Notes under the pieces: model-generated | The model's database searches: none | What the model was told of the DNA's origin: nothing | The model's input: only the letters and a program-made list of their open reading frames with translations | Made by a program: the position numbers and the translations under genes | Part shown: positions 8,374 to 17,044 of the stretch, piece after piece | Layout: each line of letters starts with the position of its first letter | Position numbering within the stretch: the first letter of the stretch is position 1 | Origin: an uncultured Pseudomonadota bacterium | GTDB taxonomy: Bacteria; Pseudomonadota; Gammaproteobacteria; Burkholderiales; SG8-39 | Reading direction: 5' to 3' | Length of the DNA stretch: 64,000 bases | Assembly: GCA_903909415.1 (NCBI GenBank) | Contig: CAIVVS010000260.1 | Location: forward strand, 1 to 64,000

Positions 8374-10428
8374 TCAGGCTGCCTTGGTGGCCGCTTCCAG
8401 GTCGTCGTCGGGGCGCGCGCCGAAGAAGTTCTTCTTCAGCTCGGCCAGCCGGTCCCGCGCCGCCGCGGCCTGTTCGAACTCCAGGTTGCGCGCGTGCTCC
8501 AGCATCTGCTTCTCGATCTGCTTGATCTCGCGCGCCAGCTGCTTCTCGGACATGTTCTCGTAGCGCGCCTGGTCCTGCGCCGCCTTGAGCTCCAGCTCCA
8601 TCTGCTGCGGGTCGTACACGCCGTCGATCAGGTCGCGCACCTTCTTGATCACGCCCCTGGGCGTAATGTCGTTCTTCAGGTTGTGCGCCACCTGCTTGGT
8701 GCGGCGCCGCTCGGTCTCGCCGATCGCCGCCTTCATCGAGTCGGTCATGCGGTCGGCGTAGAGGATGGCGCGGCCGTTGATGTGGCGCGCCGCGCGGCCT
8801 ATGGTCTGGATCAGCGAGCGCTCGGAACGCAGGAAGCCTTCCTTGTCCGCATCCAGGATGGCCACCAGCGACACCTCGGGCAGGTCCAGGCCCTCGCGCA
8901 GCAGGTTGATGCCCACCAGCACGTCGAACACGCCCAGGCGCAGGTCGCGGATGATCTCCACACGCTCCACCGTGTCCACCTCCGAGTGCAGGTAGCGCAC
9001 CTTCACGCCGTGCTCGGCGAGGTAGTCGGTGAGCTGCTCGGACATGCGCTTGGTGAGCGTGGTGACCAGCACCCGCTCCTGCAGCGCCACGCGCAGCGAG
9101 ATCTCCGACATCAGATCGTCCACCTGCGTGGTGGCCGGGCGCACCTCGATCTGCGGGTCCACCAGTCCGGTGGGGCGCACCACCTGCTCCACCACCTGCG
9201 AGGACTTCTGCTTCTCGTAGTCCGCCGGCGTGGCCGAGACGAACACCGTCTGGCGCATCACCTTCTCGAACTCCTCGAACTTCAGCGGCCGGTTGTCCAT
9301 CGCCGAGGGCAGGCGGAAGCCGTACTCGACCAGGTTCTCCTTGCGCGCGCGGTCGCCGCGGTACATGCCGCCCAGCTGGCCGATGGTGACGTGGCTCTCG
9401 TCGATGATCATCAGCGCGTTCTGCGGCAGGTAGTCGATCAGCGTGGGCGGCGGCTCGCCGGCCTTGCGCCCCGACAGGTGGCGCGTGTAGTTCTCGATGC
9501 CCTTGCAGAAGCCCAGCTCGACCAGCATCTCCAGGTCGAAGCGCGTGCGCTGCTCGACCCGCTGCGCCTCCACCAGCTTGCCTGCATCGAGGAACTGCTG
9601 CCTGCGCTCGACCAGTTCCGCCTTGATGCCGTCGATCGCCTTCATGGTGGTCGAGCGCGGCGTCACGTAGTGGCTGGACGGGTAGACCGTGAAGCGCGGC
9701 ACCTTCTGGTGCGCGTGCCCGGTGAGCGGGTCGAACACCTGCAGGCTCTCGATCTCGTCGTCGAACAGGGTGATGCGGATCGCGGTCTCGGAGTTCTCCG
9801 CCGGGAACACGTCGATGGTGTCGCCGCGCACGCGGAAGCTGCCGCGCTTGAAGTCCAGCTCGCTGCGGTCGTACTGCATCGCCGTGAGGCGCATCAGGAT
9901 CTCGCGCTGCGGGTTCTTCTCGCCCTCGCGCAGGTGCAGGATCATCCCGTGGTAGTCCACGGGGTTGCCGATGCCGTAGATGCAGGACACGGTGGCCACG
10001 AGCACGCAGTCGCGCCGCTCCAGCAGCGACTTGGTCGCCGACAGGCGCATCTGCTCGATGTGCTCGTTGATCGAGGAGTCCTTCTCGATGAACAGGTCGC
10101 GCGAGGGCACGTAGGCCTCGGGCTGGTAGTAGTCGTAGTAGGAGACGAAGTACTCGACCGCGTTCTCCGGGAAGAACTCGCGGAACTCCGAGTACAGCTG
10201 CGCGGCCAGGGTCTTGTTCGGCGCCAGCACCAGGGCCGGGCGCCCGATCCGGGCGATCACGTTGGCCATGGTGAAGGTCTTGCCCGAGCCGGTCACCCCG
10301 AGCAGCGTCTGCCAGGCCAAGCCGTCGTTGATGCCCTCGGTCAGCTTGTCGATCGCCTGCGGCTGGTCGCCAGCCGGGGCGTAAGCCTGGCTGAGCCGGA
10401 AGGGACTATTGGGAAAAGAGGTCAGCAC
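8374..10428 (-). CDS. uvrB: UvrABC excinuclease subunit B
   Basis: The product is 684 aa, normal for UvrB, the damage-verification helicase-like subunit of nucleotide excision repair. Visible marks are Walker A GVTGSGKT near residue 45, the DNA-clamping beta-hairpin [11 protein letters not shown], the DESH motif II, helicase motif [11 protein letters not shown], and a C-terminal UVR domain with a coiled EIKQIEKQM segment that contacts UvrC. The start is uncertain. GTG at 10428 fits the family N-terminus ([10 protein letters not shown], then GDQPQAI) but has no clear ribosome site. Longer ATG options would run into the tyrB leader and lack family similarity. It is divergent from tyrB with overlapping promoter elements. 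Confidence 0.96.
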   Translation of the reverse strand: MLTSFPNSPFRLSQAYAPAGDQPQAIDKLTEGINDGLAWQTLLGVTGSGKTFTMANVIARIGRPALVLAPNKTLAAQLYSEFREFFPENAVEYFVSYYDYYQPEAYVPSRDLFIEKDSSINEHIEQMRLSATKSLLERRDCVLVATVSCIYGIGNPVDYHGMILHLREGEKNPQREILMRLTAMQYDRSELDFKRGSFRVRGDTIDVFPAENSETAIRITLFDDEIESLQVFDPLTGHAHQKVPRFTVYPSSHYVTPRSTTMKAIDGIKAELVERRQQFLDAGKLVEAQRVEQRTRFDLEMLVELGFCKGIENYTRHLSGRKAGEPPPTLIDYLPQNALMIIDESHVTIGQLGGMYRGDRARKENLVEYGFRLPSAMDNRPLKFEEFEKVMRQTVFVSATPADYEKQKSSQVVEQVVRPTGLVDPQIEVRPATTQVDDLMSEISLRVALQERVLVTTLTKRMSEQLTDYLAEHGVKVRYLHSEVDTVERVEIIRDLRLGVFDVLVGINLLREGLDLPEVSLVAILDADKEGFLRSERSLIQTIGRAARHINGRAILYADRMTDSMKAAIGETERRRTKQVAHNLKNDITPRGVIKKVRDLIDGVYDPQQMELELKAAQDQARYENMSEKQLAREIKQIEKQMLEHARNLEFEQAAAARDRLAELKKNFFGARPDDDLEAATKAA

Positions 10429-10437
10429 GGGTAGAAT
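10409..10437 (+). promoter_or_regulatory. Predicted sigma70 promoter of tyrB
   Basis: TTGGGA (10409-10414), a 17-base spacer and TAGAAT (10432-10437) make a good vegetative promoter, with transcription starting near 10444, 28 bases before the tyrB ATG. The -35 lies inside the first codons of uvrB. Confidence 0.65.
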
Positions 10438-10459
10438 GTTTGCGCCGCAACAAACATTC
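10434..10459. promoter_or_regulatory. Perfect 9-bp palindrome between uvrB and tyrB
   Basis: GAATGTTTG (10434-10442) and CAAACATTC (10451-10459) are perfect inverted repeats 8 bases apart. The site overlaps the tyrB -10 and the predicted start points of both divergent genes, the right place for a repressor. It does not match the LexA CTGT-N8-ACAG box. It could also fold as a hairpin in either 5' leader. Confidence 0.5.
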
Positions 10460-10460
10460 C

Positions 10461-10490
10461 ATGCTATCACCATGACCCCAGCCAATCCAA
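10461..10490 (-). promoter_or_regulatory. Possible promoter of uvrB
   Basis: Read on the minus strand, TTGGAT (10485-10490), an 18-base spacer and TAGCAT (10461-10466) lie upstream of the uvrB GTG, with start point near 10454. The match is moderate and it lies across the tyrB start codon. Confidence 0.35.
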
Positions 10491-11743
10491 GCCCGTCCGC
10501 CCCCTCCGTCCTGGCCGCCATCCAGATGGCCCCCAAGGACCCGATCCTGGGCCTGACCGAGCTCTACAACGCCGACAAGAACCCCGCCAAGGTGAACCTG
10601 GGCGTGGGCATCTACTACGGCGACGACGGCAAGGTGCCGCTGCTGGACTGCGTGCAGGCCGCCGAGCGCCACCTGACGGACATCCACCTCGCCCGCGCCT
10701 ACCTGCCCATCGACGGCCTGCCGGCCTACGACAAGGCGGTGCAGCAACTGGTGTTCGGCGCGGACTCGGCCGCGATCAAGGAAAACCGCATCGTCACCGT
10801 CCAGGCCCTGGGCGGCACCGGCGGCCTCAAGGTCGGCGCGGACTTCCTGCGCCGCGCCGCGCCGCAAGCGAAGGTCTGGATCAGCGACCCGAGCTGGGAG
10901 AACCACCGCGCGCTGTTCGAGGGCGCCGGCTTCGAGGTCAAGACCTACGCGTACTACCAGGCCGCCACCCGCGGCGTGGACTTCGCCGCCATGCAGGCCG
11001 CGCTGGAAGCGATTCCCGCCGGCGACGTGGTGGTGCTGCACGCCTGTTGCCACAACCCGACCGGCGTGGACCTGTCCGCGGCGCAGTGGGACACGGTGCT
11101 CAAGATCGTCCGCGCGCGCGGCCTGGTCGCCTTCCTCGACATCGCCTACCAGGGCTTCGGCGACGGCCTGGACGCCGATGCCGCCGTGGTGCGCCAGTTC
11201 GCCGCGGCCGGCGGCCCGCTGTTCGTGTCCAACTCCTTCTCCAAGTCGTTCTCGCTCTACGGCGAGCGCATCGGCGCGCTGTCGGTGCTGGCGGATTCCG
11301 CCGACGAAGCCCAGCGCACCCTGTCGCAGCTCAAGCGCATCGTGCGCGCCAACTACTCCAACCCGCCCACGCACGGCGGCAAGGTGGTCGAGGCGGTGCT
11401 GACCACCGCCGCGCTGCGCGCCCAGTGGGAAGGCGAGCTGGCGCAGATGCGCGAACGCATCAAGGCGATGCGCAAGGGCCTGTCCGAGCGCCTGAGCGCG
11501 CGCGTGCCCGGCCAGGACTTCTCCTACGTGGTCAGCCAGCGCGGCATGTTCTCGTACTCGGGCCTGTCGCGCGAGCAGGTGATCGCGCTGCGCGAGAAGT
11601 ACGCCGTGTACGCCATCGAGTCCGGCCGCATCTGCGTGGCCGCGCTCAACACCCGCAACCTGGATTACGTGGCCGACTCCGTGGCCGCAGTGATCAAGGG
11701 CCGATCGCCGGCTTGTAACGGACCAGGGCGCCCGCCCACCTAG
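10472..11743 (+). CDS. tyrB: Aromatic-amino-acid / aspartate aminotransferase (class I)
   Basis: The product is 423 aa. It is a PLP enzyme transferring amino groups between tyrosine, phenylalanine or aspartate and 2-oxoglutarate. Family marks include [14 protein letters not shown] near the N-terminus, [23 protein letters not shown], and the PLP-lysine segment [16 protein letters not shown], with Lys258 in this numbering. RICVAALN near the end carries the substrate-carboxylate Arg region. The ATG at 10472 is chosen because MTPANPS leads into the family N-terminus; the ribosome site is poor. The final dozen residues extend slightly past the usual end. tyrB divergent from uvrB is an arrangement I associate with other Burkholderiales. 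It cannot be separated from aspC by sequence alone. Confidence 0.88.
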   Translation: MTPANPSPSAPSVLAAIQMAPKDPILGLTELYNADKNPAKVNLGVGIYYGDDGKVPLLDCVQAAERHLTDIHLARAYLPIDGLPAYDKAVQQLVFGADSAAIKENRIVTVQALGGTGGLKVGADFLRRAAPQAKVWISDPSWENHRALFEGAGFEVKTYAYYQAATRGVDFAAMQAALEAIPAGDVVVLHACCHNPTGVDLSAAQWDTVLKIVRARGLVAFLDIAYQGFGDGLDADAAVVRQFAAAGGPLFVSNSFSKSFSLYGERIGALSVLADSADEAQRTLSQLKRIVRANYSNPPTHGGKVVEAVLTTAALRAQWEGELAQMRERIKAMRKGLSERLSARVPGQDFSYVVSQRGMFSYSGLSREQVIALREKYAVYAIESGRICVAALNTRNLDYVADSVAAVIKGRSPACNGPGRPPT

Positions 11744-11756
11744 CCGAGGGCGCCCT
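11725..11756. terminator. Hairpin between convergent tyrB and AsmA gene
   Basis: AGGGCGCCC (11725-11733) pairs with GGGCGCCCT (11748-11756), a 9-bp GC stem with a 14-base loop that contains the tyrB stop codon. There is no T-run, so termination strength is uncertain. Confidence 0.45.
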
Positions 11757-13101
11757 ACTTCGAGGTCTTTTTCTCGAAGAACCGCCCGACGCTGGACCCC
11801 AGGCCGGTGCCCACGCCCGGCAGCAGCACCGTCCCTACCGCCGCGCCTATCGCGGAGCCCCTGGTCGGCGAGATCACCGGGTCCTTGACCGTGCCCGAGA
11901 GCGCCAGCGGCACGCCGACCAGTCCCTTGGTCTGCTTCAGTTCGACGTCCACGATGCCGTCCAGCTTCGATCCCCCGGCGATGTCCACGTTGCCCTTGGC
12001 CTCGAGCACGCCGCTGGCCACCACCAGCTGGCGCAGCTTCACGTTGGCGCCCGCCACCTGCAGCCTGCCGTCGAAGCGGTCGAAGCGCGTCTGCCCTCCC
12101 TTGGCGCCGCCCTTGAGCAGGTTGCTGGCCGCATTCGCAAGGTCGAAGCCGTTAAGTACACCATCGGCGATACCGAAGCGCCCGTCCAGCCGGAAGGCAT
12201 CTGCCAGTGCCGCGGCGGAAGCCGCGCGCGCATCGAACTGCCCCTCGCTGCGCAGCCTGCCGCCCAGCGTATTGGTCGGCGTGAACGCCTTGGCCAGCGC
12301 CGCCACGTCGATGTCCTGCATTGCGTAGTGCCCGGCCAGCACCCAGCGCGCCGGATAGTCCAGACGGACTCGGCCATTGAGCGTGCCGCCGTAGAGCGCG
12401 GCCTTTACCTCGGGCAGGTCCAGCAGGGTTTCGGTCACGCTGCCGCGCAGGCTGAGCGACGAAAACTGCAGCGGCGGCCCCAGCGGCGGCTTCCAGTCCT
12501 TCGCATCCACCGCCAGCGACCACACGCCGGCGCGGTCCGAGGGCGCGAGACGCGCCTTGAGATGGCCGTCTTCGCTCGCGATGTCCGCGCGGGCCACGCC
12601 CAGCGCGCCACCCAGTTCCAGGTCCGCGCGCCAGACGCCCGCGGGCTTGCCGCTGAGTTCGGGACGCAGGTCCTTGACCGTCACATGCCGCACCTGGACT
12701 GCGGGCGGGGCGCGCTTGGGATCGGGCACCTTTCCTTTGGACGGCAGTCGGGCGAACAGCGCATCACGCACCGACAGGCCCTCTACTTCGACCAGCCGAA
12801 TGACCTTGGTCTCGGAGAACAGCGAACCCAGTTCAGGCCAGGCCGAGACCGTGCCCACGCGCAGGTCACGCGCGCCCACCTCGATCCCGCTGGCTGTGGC
12901 ATGCGGAGTTGGCAGCAGGTGCAGGCGCAAGGCGCCGACCTTCACCGGCAGGCCCAGGGCCGATGAGGCGGCCTGCTCGATGCGCGGGATGTAAGACGAC
13001 ATCGGCACCAGCCACGGGACGGCCAGCACCAGCCCCACCAGCACCAGCAGGCCCGCCAGGATCAGCGGAACAGCGCGGCTTTTGCGGCGTTGCTTGGCCA
13101 T
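11755..13101 (-). CDS. AsmA-family protein
   Basis: The product is 448 aa. One N-terminal membrane helix (about residues 10-31) follows the basic MAKQRRKSR start, so the bulk is periplasmic. The AsmA-like layout is visible: SSALGLPVKVGALRLHLLPTP early on, repeated beta-rich segments, then RFDRFDGRLQVAGANVKL and KGNVDIAGGSKLDGIVDVELK near the end. AsmA/TamB-like proteins are thought to bridge lipid transport between membranes. The last 40 residues are Gly-rich, ending FFEKKTSK. It is convergent with tyrB, and its start faces the tRNA-Asn promoter. A role in envelope lipid homeostasis is inferred from the family only. Confidence 0.82.
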   Translation of the reverse strand: MAKQRRKSRAVPLILAGLLVLVGLVLAVPWLVPMSSYIPRIEQAASSALGLPVKVGALRLHLLPTPHATASGIEVGARDLRVGTVSAWPELGSLFSETKVIRLVEVEGLSVRDALFARLPSKGKVPDPKRAPPAVQVRHVTVKDLRPELSGKPAGVWRADLELGGALGVARADIASEDGHLKARLAPSDRAGVWSLAVDAKDWKPPLGPPLQFSSLSLRGSVTETLLDLPEVKAALYGGTLNGRVRLDYPARWVLAGHYAMQDIDVAALAKAFTPTNTLGGRLRSEGQFDARAASAAALADAFRLDGRFGIADGVLNGFDLANAASNLLKGGAKGGQTRFDRFDGRLQVAGANVKLRQLVVASGVLEAKGNVDIAGGSKLDGIVDVELKQTKGLVGVPLALSGTVKDPVISPTRGSAIGAAVGTVLLPGVGTGLGSSVGRFFEKKTSK

Positions 13102-13109
13102 GGGGCGCG

Positions 13110-13138
13110 TTGACCCTGTGGGGGAAAGTCGTTAGAAT
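13110..13138 (+). promoter_or_regulatory. Strong sigma70 promoter of tRNA-Asn
   Basis: TTGACC (13110-13115), exactly 17 bases, then TAGAAT (13133-13138). This is the best promoter seen in the window. Transcription should begin near 13145, giving a leader of about 70 bases before the tRNA. Confidence 0.75.
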
Positions 13139-13186
13139 ACAGGGCTGTTGGGTTGGACAAGGCAGTACGATCCAGCCCGAGATGTC

Positions 13187-13210
13187 TGGTGCCACCACCC
13201 GGTGGCACCA
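13187..13210 (+). repeat. Perfect 10-bp hairpin in the tRNA leader
   Basis: TGGTGCCACC (13187-13196) and GGTGGCACCA (13201-13210) pair fully around a 4-base loop, ending 4 bases before the tRNA 5' end. It may guide RNase P processing or be a decayed element. Confidence 0.6.
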
Positions 13211-13214
13211 CTGA

Positions 13215-13290
13215 TCCCCGATAGCTCAGCCGGTAGAGCGACGGACTGTTAATCCGCAGGTCCCAGGTTCGAGCCCTGGTCGGGGAGCCA
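13215..13290 (+). tRNA. tRNA-Asn (anticodon GTT)
   Basis: This is a 76-base cloverleaf. The acceptor stem TCCCCGA pairs with TCGGGGA, the D-arm region reads GCTCAGCCGGTAGAGC, the anticodon GTT is at 13248-13250 in loop CTGTTAA, the T-arm contains GGTTCGAGCC, and the CCA end (13288-13290) is encoded. It decodes AAC and AAU. It has its own promoter and no neighbouring tRNA. Confidence 0.97.
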
Positions 13291-13507
13291 CCAGAATCAA
13301 CGACTTAGCCAAAGTTGGCGCTAAGCCGGATTCTCTGAATCCATGGCCCACGATGTCTGGGAATGGATGTCGATGCGTGACTGCGAATTCGTTTCCGGCC
13401 CACTAGCCGGCAACATGCTTTGCGCTCACCCTTACCCTTGGCCCCGCCACAGTGCTCCCCATCGTCCGATTCAGGAGACGCAAGACGGGCGAAGCGGGCT
13501 CCCTCCA

Positions 13508-13906
13508 TCATCCCTGCCCGAACGGCTTTGAAACGTGCTGATGCGCTACTTTCCAGTCCCCACCCTGCTTCCTGAGGCAGAAGGTGATCCGTACGGTGTC
13601 ACGAAAGGTCTTTCCGTCCGGAAGCGTTCCTCCGCACTGAAGCAAGCCGAAGGCATATCCGAAGTCGGCTCCCGCGCTGACCTGCAAGTCTTCCAGCTCG
13701 AACAGCATCTCTCCCTGCGCATCCGGTTGCCAGTCGTCCCAGCTCTTGCGGTACTCCGCCGCCGATTCGTACCGAAGCGGTTGCAATACGTCGAAGATCA
13801 CCACGTCGGGCAGATGATTGGCGAGCACCTCGTCATGCCGACCTTCACGCGTGGCACGGGCCCACTGGTCAAGGACGTCAAGGATCCGCGCTTCTTCAGT
13901 TCGCAT
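13508..13906 (-). CDS. SnoaL/NTF2-like protein
   Basis: The product is 132 aa, the usual size of single-domain NTF2-fold proteins (SnoaL, DUF4440), which bind small ligands or act as simple isomerases and hydrolases. The helix ARILDVLDQWARATREGR followed by the beta-rich body and KVAHQHVSKPF at the end fits this fold. Three in-frame ATGs exist; 13906 is chosen because GGAG sits 9 bases upstream. Two sequence lines counted inside the gene have 58% and 62% GC, lower than a neighbouring line at 75%, and the gene lies next to tRNA-Asn. Recent acquisition is therefore possible. The function is not known. Confidence 0.72.
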   Translation of the reverse strand: MRTEEARILDVLDQWARATREGRHDEVLANHLPDVVIFDVLQPLRYESAAEYRKSWDDWQPDAQGEMLFELEDLQVSAGADFGYAFGLLQCGGTLPDGKTFRDTVRITFCLRKQGGDWKVAHQHVSKPFGQG

Positions 13907-14029
13907 GCTCAGCGACTCCATGTTCATGTTGTTGCGGGTCCAGCCCAACAAAGGACCGGGTGCCGGTGTTCCTGGGCGAATCCTCTTGAAGCCGTGAGCT
14001 GATCCCCGGGAGTACGAGCAACATCCACA

Positions 14030-14833
14030 TCACTCCGCCACACGGCTGACCGCGCAGTCCTCCAACGCAACCACCCTCTGCCCGGAACTCAGCCCAACCA
14101 CGACCCCGGAAGACGCGGCAACCCGCACCGCCCCGGTCAGCGCCTCGGGCAGCGCGCACCGGCGTACCTCCTGCAGGCGCCCGCCCTCCAGCGCAACCAC
14201 GCGCAGGTGCAACCGCCTCGTGTCAGGCACCACCAAGTGCATCCGGCCACCCAGTGCCACGGACGCCGACAAGGCGAGCTGGGAGGAACCGTAGACGTGG
14301 TTCGAGAACCCCGCGAGGCTGGCGACTTCGACCAGTTTTCCGCCGACCCGGCGATAGGCCTTCAAGGTGCCGCCGATGTGGGGCGTGATGACTGCGACGA
14401 CCTCGGCCTGCCCATCACCGTCCAGGTCCGCGACCGCCACCGGATTCAGCCAGCGCATGGGCGTGCCGATCGCCGGGGACTGCGCGGCCAACTCCAGCCG
14501 GTCGCCGGCCAGTCGGATCATCGCCAGCCGCGCGCCGCCCTCGCGGCTGCTGATGATGGTCAGGAGTTCCGCCGGCTCGCCCGCCGCAAGGCGCACCAGG
14601 CGCGGCGCGAGGTCCTCGAACACCTCGTTGTCCGGCAGCTGCAGTGTCAGCGTGCGCCCGGCGTCCGTGGTCGCGCTCACCCGCGCGTACTCGTGCGGAC
14701 GGCCGAGGGCGAAATGCCCGTATCGCTCGACGGGGGCCTCGTACCTGGCACCGGTGATCGCTTCAGCCCAGGCCGCAGGCGTCGCCACGCCCAGCATGAT
14801 GGCCATGGACAGCAACGCCCGCAGCAGGCGCAT
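14030..14833 (-). CDS. Exported VCBS/FG-GAP-repeat protein
   Basis: The product is 267 aa. Start 14833 gives a clear Sec signal peptide (MRLLRALL, hydrophobic, cleavage near AAWA). The centre contains VADLDGDGQAEVVAV, a calcium-binding-type DxDGDG loop typical of FG-GAP/VCBS beta-propeller blades. Other blades are degenerate. It is probably a small periplasmic propeller fragment of unknown ligand. It lies 72 bases downstream of the DM13 gene on the same strand and may share its transcript. A longer GTG start at 14899 is possible but would bury the signal peptide. Confidence 0.65.
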   Translation of the reverse strand: MRLLRALLSMAIMLGVATPAAWAEAITGARYEAPVERYGHFALGRPHEYARVSATTDAGRTLTLQLPDNEVFEDLAPRLVRLAAGEPAELLTIISSREGGARLAMIRLAGDRLELAAQSPAIGTPMRWLNPVAVADLDGDGQAEVVAVITPHIGGTLKAYRRVGGKLVEVASLAGFSNHVYGSSQLALSASVALGGRMHLVVPDTRRLHLRVVALEGGRLQEVRRCALPEALTGAVRVAASSGVVVGLSSGQRVVALEDCAVSRVAE

Positions 14834-14905
14834 CGCGCAGCTGGCCAGGATGGGGCGGGAACGCCGACCGGGCCGGCTGGAATGGGATACGGCGGCCACC
14901 GCGAC

Positions 14906-15382
14906 CTACCGGTACTTCGCAGCCGTGATGAACTGGCTGAAGGTCTCGCACCAGACGATGACCGCCGAGTAGCTGGAGGGATCGATACCCGCCGGCACCG
15001 GCACGACGAAGTTCTCGAACGTCTTGACGTCGCCCACCCGGACCATCTTCGGCTTCAGCCGCATGAAGTCGGCCTTGGTCTCGACGAACTCCGGGGACAG
15101 GTAGAGCTTGTAGTCAGGCCCTGGCGCGAGCTTGCCCATGAGGCTGATCGATGCCGCGCCGACTGAAACCTGCCCCTCCCCCCAGTGCAAGGGGTCGCTG
15201 TCCTTGAGGTCGCGCCGGAACGTGCCGGTGTACCTGGCCTGCGCGGCCGCGGCGCTGACCTCGCCGGCCGCGGGGGCAGGCGGCGCGATCAGGATCGGCA
15301 AAGCGTAGATGCCGGCGCCGAATCCGGCGGCGCCAACTGCCAGGTGCGTGATTGCGAGTAGCACTGCGGTGCGGGTCTTCAT
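14906..15382 (-). CDS. Membrane-anchored DM13-domain protein
   Basis: The product is 158 aa. An N-terminal hydrophobic segment (about residues 8-34) could be a signal anchor. The rest matches the DM13 domain: YTGTFRRDLKDSDPLHWGEGQ, FVVPVPAGIDPSSYSAVIVWCETF and FITAAKYR. DM13 domains carry a nearly invariant Cys, here in VIVWCETF, and have been proposed to act in extracytoplasmic redox reactions. That role is from general knowledge, not shown here. It precedes the VCBS protein gene on the minus strand, suggesting a two-gene envelope operon downstream of hflX. Confidence 0.78.
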   Translation of the reverse strand: MKTRTAVLLAITHLAVGAAGFGAGIYALPILIAPPAPAAGEVSAAAAQARYTGTFRRDLKDSDPLHWGEGQVSVGAASISLMGKLAPGPDYKLYLSPEFVETKADFMRLKPKMVRVGDVKTFENFVVPVPAGIDPSSYSAVIVWCETFSQFITAAKYR

Positions 15383-15536
15383 GGCGATCCTCCATCGGCC
15401 AAGGCAGTCTTCCCCGGGTGAAAGGACCCGGCACAGGCAACAGGCAAAGTCGGCTCACGCGCCTGTCAGGGCATTTTCCCTATGGGGGACCGCGAGACTG
15501 GTTGCGATCATGCCTGGCATCACCCCATCAATCCGC

Positions 15537-16976
15537 TCAATGCCTGCCGATCCGCTCCCGCAAGCCCTCGATCACCTCGCGGTCCCCGCGCACCCGGATG
15601 AACGCCCCCTCCGCCTCGGCGCGTTCCTCCAGCACCTCGCAGGTGTCGAACACCTCGCCGCGCAGCTTCTGGGCTGACCAGGGCAGGAACAGTTCGGCCT
15701 TCACCAGGCCGCGCGCGAAGAACGCGCGGATCGACTTGTGCAGCTTGGCGACGTCGGCCGCGTCGACCGCGCTCATCACCACGCACTTGGGGTACCTGGC
15801 GCGGAGTTCCTTCGCCTTCGCGGCCTGCGCCTTCTTGTCGCCCACCCGGTCGATCTTGTTGAAAATCCGCAGGCGCGGCACCTTGCCGGCGTCGATCTCC
15901 TCCAGCACCGCGTCGGTGACCTCGATCTTGCGGTCCAGTCCCGGGTCGCTGGCGTCGATCACGTGCAGCAGCAGGGATGCCTCGGCGGCCTCCTCCAGCG
16001 TGGACTTGAACGAGGCCACCAGGTCGTGCGGCAGGTTCTTGATGAAGCCCACCGTGTCGCTCACCAGCACGCGCGGCACGCCTTCGGGCACGAGCGCGCG
16101 AACGGTGGTGTCCAGGGTCGCGAACAGCTTGTCGGCCACAAGCACCTCGCTGCCGGTCAGCGCGCGCATCAGGGTGGACTTGCCGGCGTTGGTGTAGCCG
16201 ACCAGCGCCACCCGCGCGAGGCCCAGGCTCTCCTGCCGGCGCGCGCGCTGCGTCTGGCGCTCCAGGTCGAGCGCGACGATCTCGTTCTTCAGTTCGGCGA
16301 TGCGGTCGCGGATCTTGGCGCGGTCCGCCTCGCCCGCCCCCTCGCCCGCGCCGCGCCCGCCCACGCCACTGCGCTGACGCCCCTGCGGCCCGGCGAGCTT
16401 GGCGGCCTCGCGCAGGCGCGGCGCGAGGTAACGCAGCCGGCCGATCTCCACCTGCGCGCGCGCCGCGTTGGAGCGCGCATGGCGGTGGAAGATTTCCAGG
16501 ATCACCATGGTGCGGTCCATCACCTCGCAGCCGACCGCGTTTTCCAGGTTGCGCGCCTGGGACGGCGAAATGTCGTGGTCCACCAGCACGAAGGCCGCCT
16601 GGCGGGTGTCCGCGCCGGCCATGGCCTTGGCGGCTTCGCGCGCGGCCACCGCGCCATGGCGCGCGATGCGGCGCTCGGCGACCTTGGCGGCGCCCATCAG
16701 CGCGACGGCGGGCTTGGCCGGCTCGTCCTCGTCCGGCTCCTCCAGCTCGCCCTGCACGAAGCGCCGCAATTCCTCACACTTGCCCTTGCCGAGGTAGGCG
16801 GCGTTGTCGAAGCTGGAACGCTTCTGGGTGAAGGTGGCCACCACCTCGAAGCCGAGGGTCTTGGCCATTTCCCGAAGCTCGTCCAGCGAGGACTCGAAAT
16901 CGACGTCGCTGACATCGGGCAGCTGCACGGCGGCAACCACGGCGCGCCTGGAGGCGACTTGGACTTCCCTGGACAT
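15537..16976 (-). CDS. hflX: HflX-type ribosome-associated GTPase
   Basis: The product is 479 aa. HflX splits stalled ribosomes under stress. The N-terminal domain carries the family segment FVLVDHDISPSQARNLE and DRTMVILEIFHRHARS. A linker follows that is unusually Gly-rich (GVGGRGAGEGAGE) where the family normally has GPGE-x-x-LE. The GTPase domain then has G1 GYTNAGKST, G3 DTVGF and G4 NKID. In many beta-proteobacteria hflX sits after hfq and der; here it stands alone between a Rieske oxygenase and the DM13 gene, so it may be a second, divergent paralogue. The ATG at 16976 is the only sensible start. Confidence 0.88.
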   Translation of the reverse strand: MSREVQVASRRAVVAAVQLPDVSDVDFESSLDELREMAKTLGFEVVATFTQKRSSFDNAAYLGKGKCEELRRFVQGELEEPDEDEPAKPAVALMGAAKVAERRIARHGAVAAREAAKAMAGADTRQAAFVLVDHDISPSQARNLENAVGCEVMDRTMVILEIFHRHARSNAARAQVEIGRLRYLAPRLREAAKLAGPQGRQRSGVGGRGAGEGAGEADRAKIRDRIAELKNEIVALDLERQTQRARRQESLGLARVALVGYTNAGKSTLMRALTGSEVLVADKLFATLDTTVRALVPEGVPRVLVSDTVGFIKNLPHDLVASFKSTLEEAAEASLLLHVIDASDPGLDRKIEVTDAVLEEIDAGKVPRLRIFNKIDRVGDKKAQAAKAKELRARYPKCVVMSAVDAADVAKLHKSIRAFFARGLVKAELFLPWSAQKLRGEVFDTCEVLEERAEAEGAFIRVRGDREVIEGLRERIGRH

Positions 16977-17044
16977 TCGGGGCGGGCTCTTTCGCTTGGA
17001 CGGACTCAGATAGTACGACCAATGCAGGCGAGGGACAGCGTGCG

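Noticed and set aside
8494..10434. 646-codon open frame antisense to uvrB
   Set aside because: Extreme Leu/His/Val/Arg composition with no domain; uvrB on the other strand is certain.
10434..10459. LexA/SOS box in front of uvrB
   Set aside because: The palindrome lacks the CTGT-N8-ACAG core, so SOS control cannot be claimed from it.
13305..13511. Small open frame between tRNA-Asn and the SnoaL-like gene
   Set aside because: No start signal, no family resemblance, and erratic composition.
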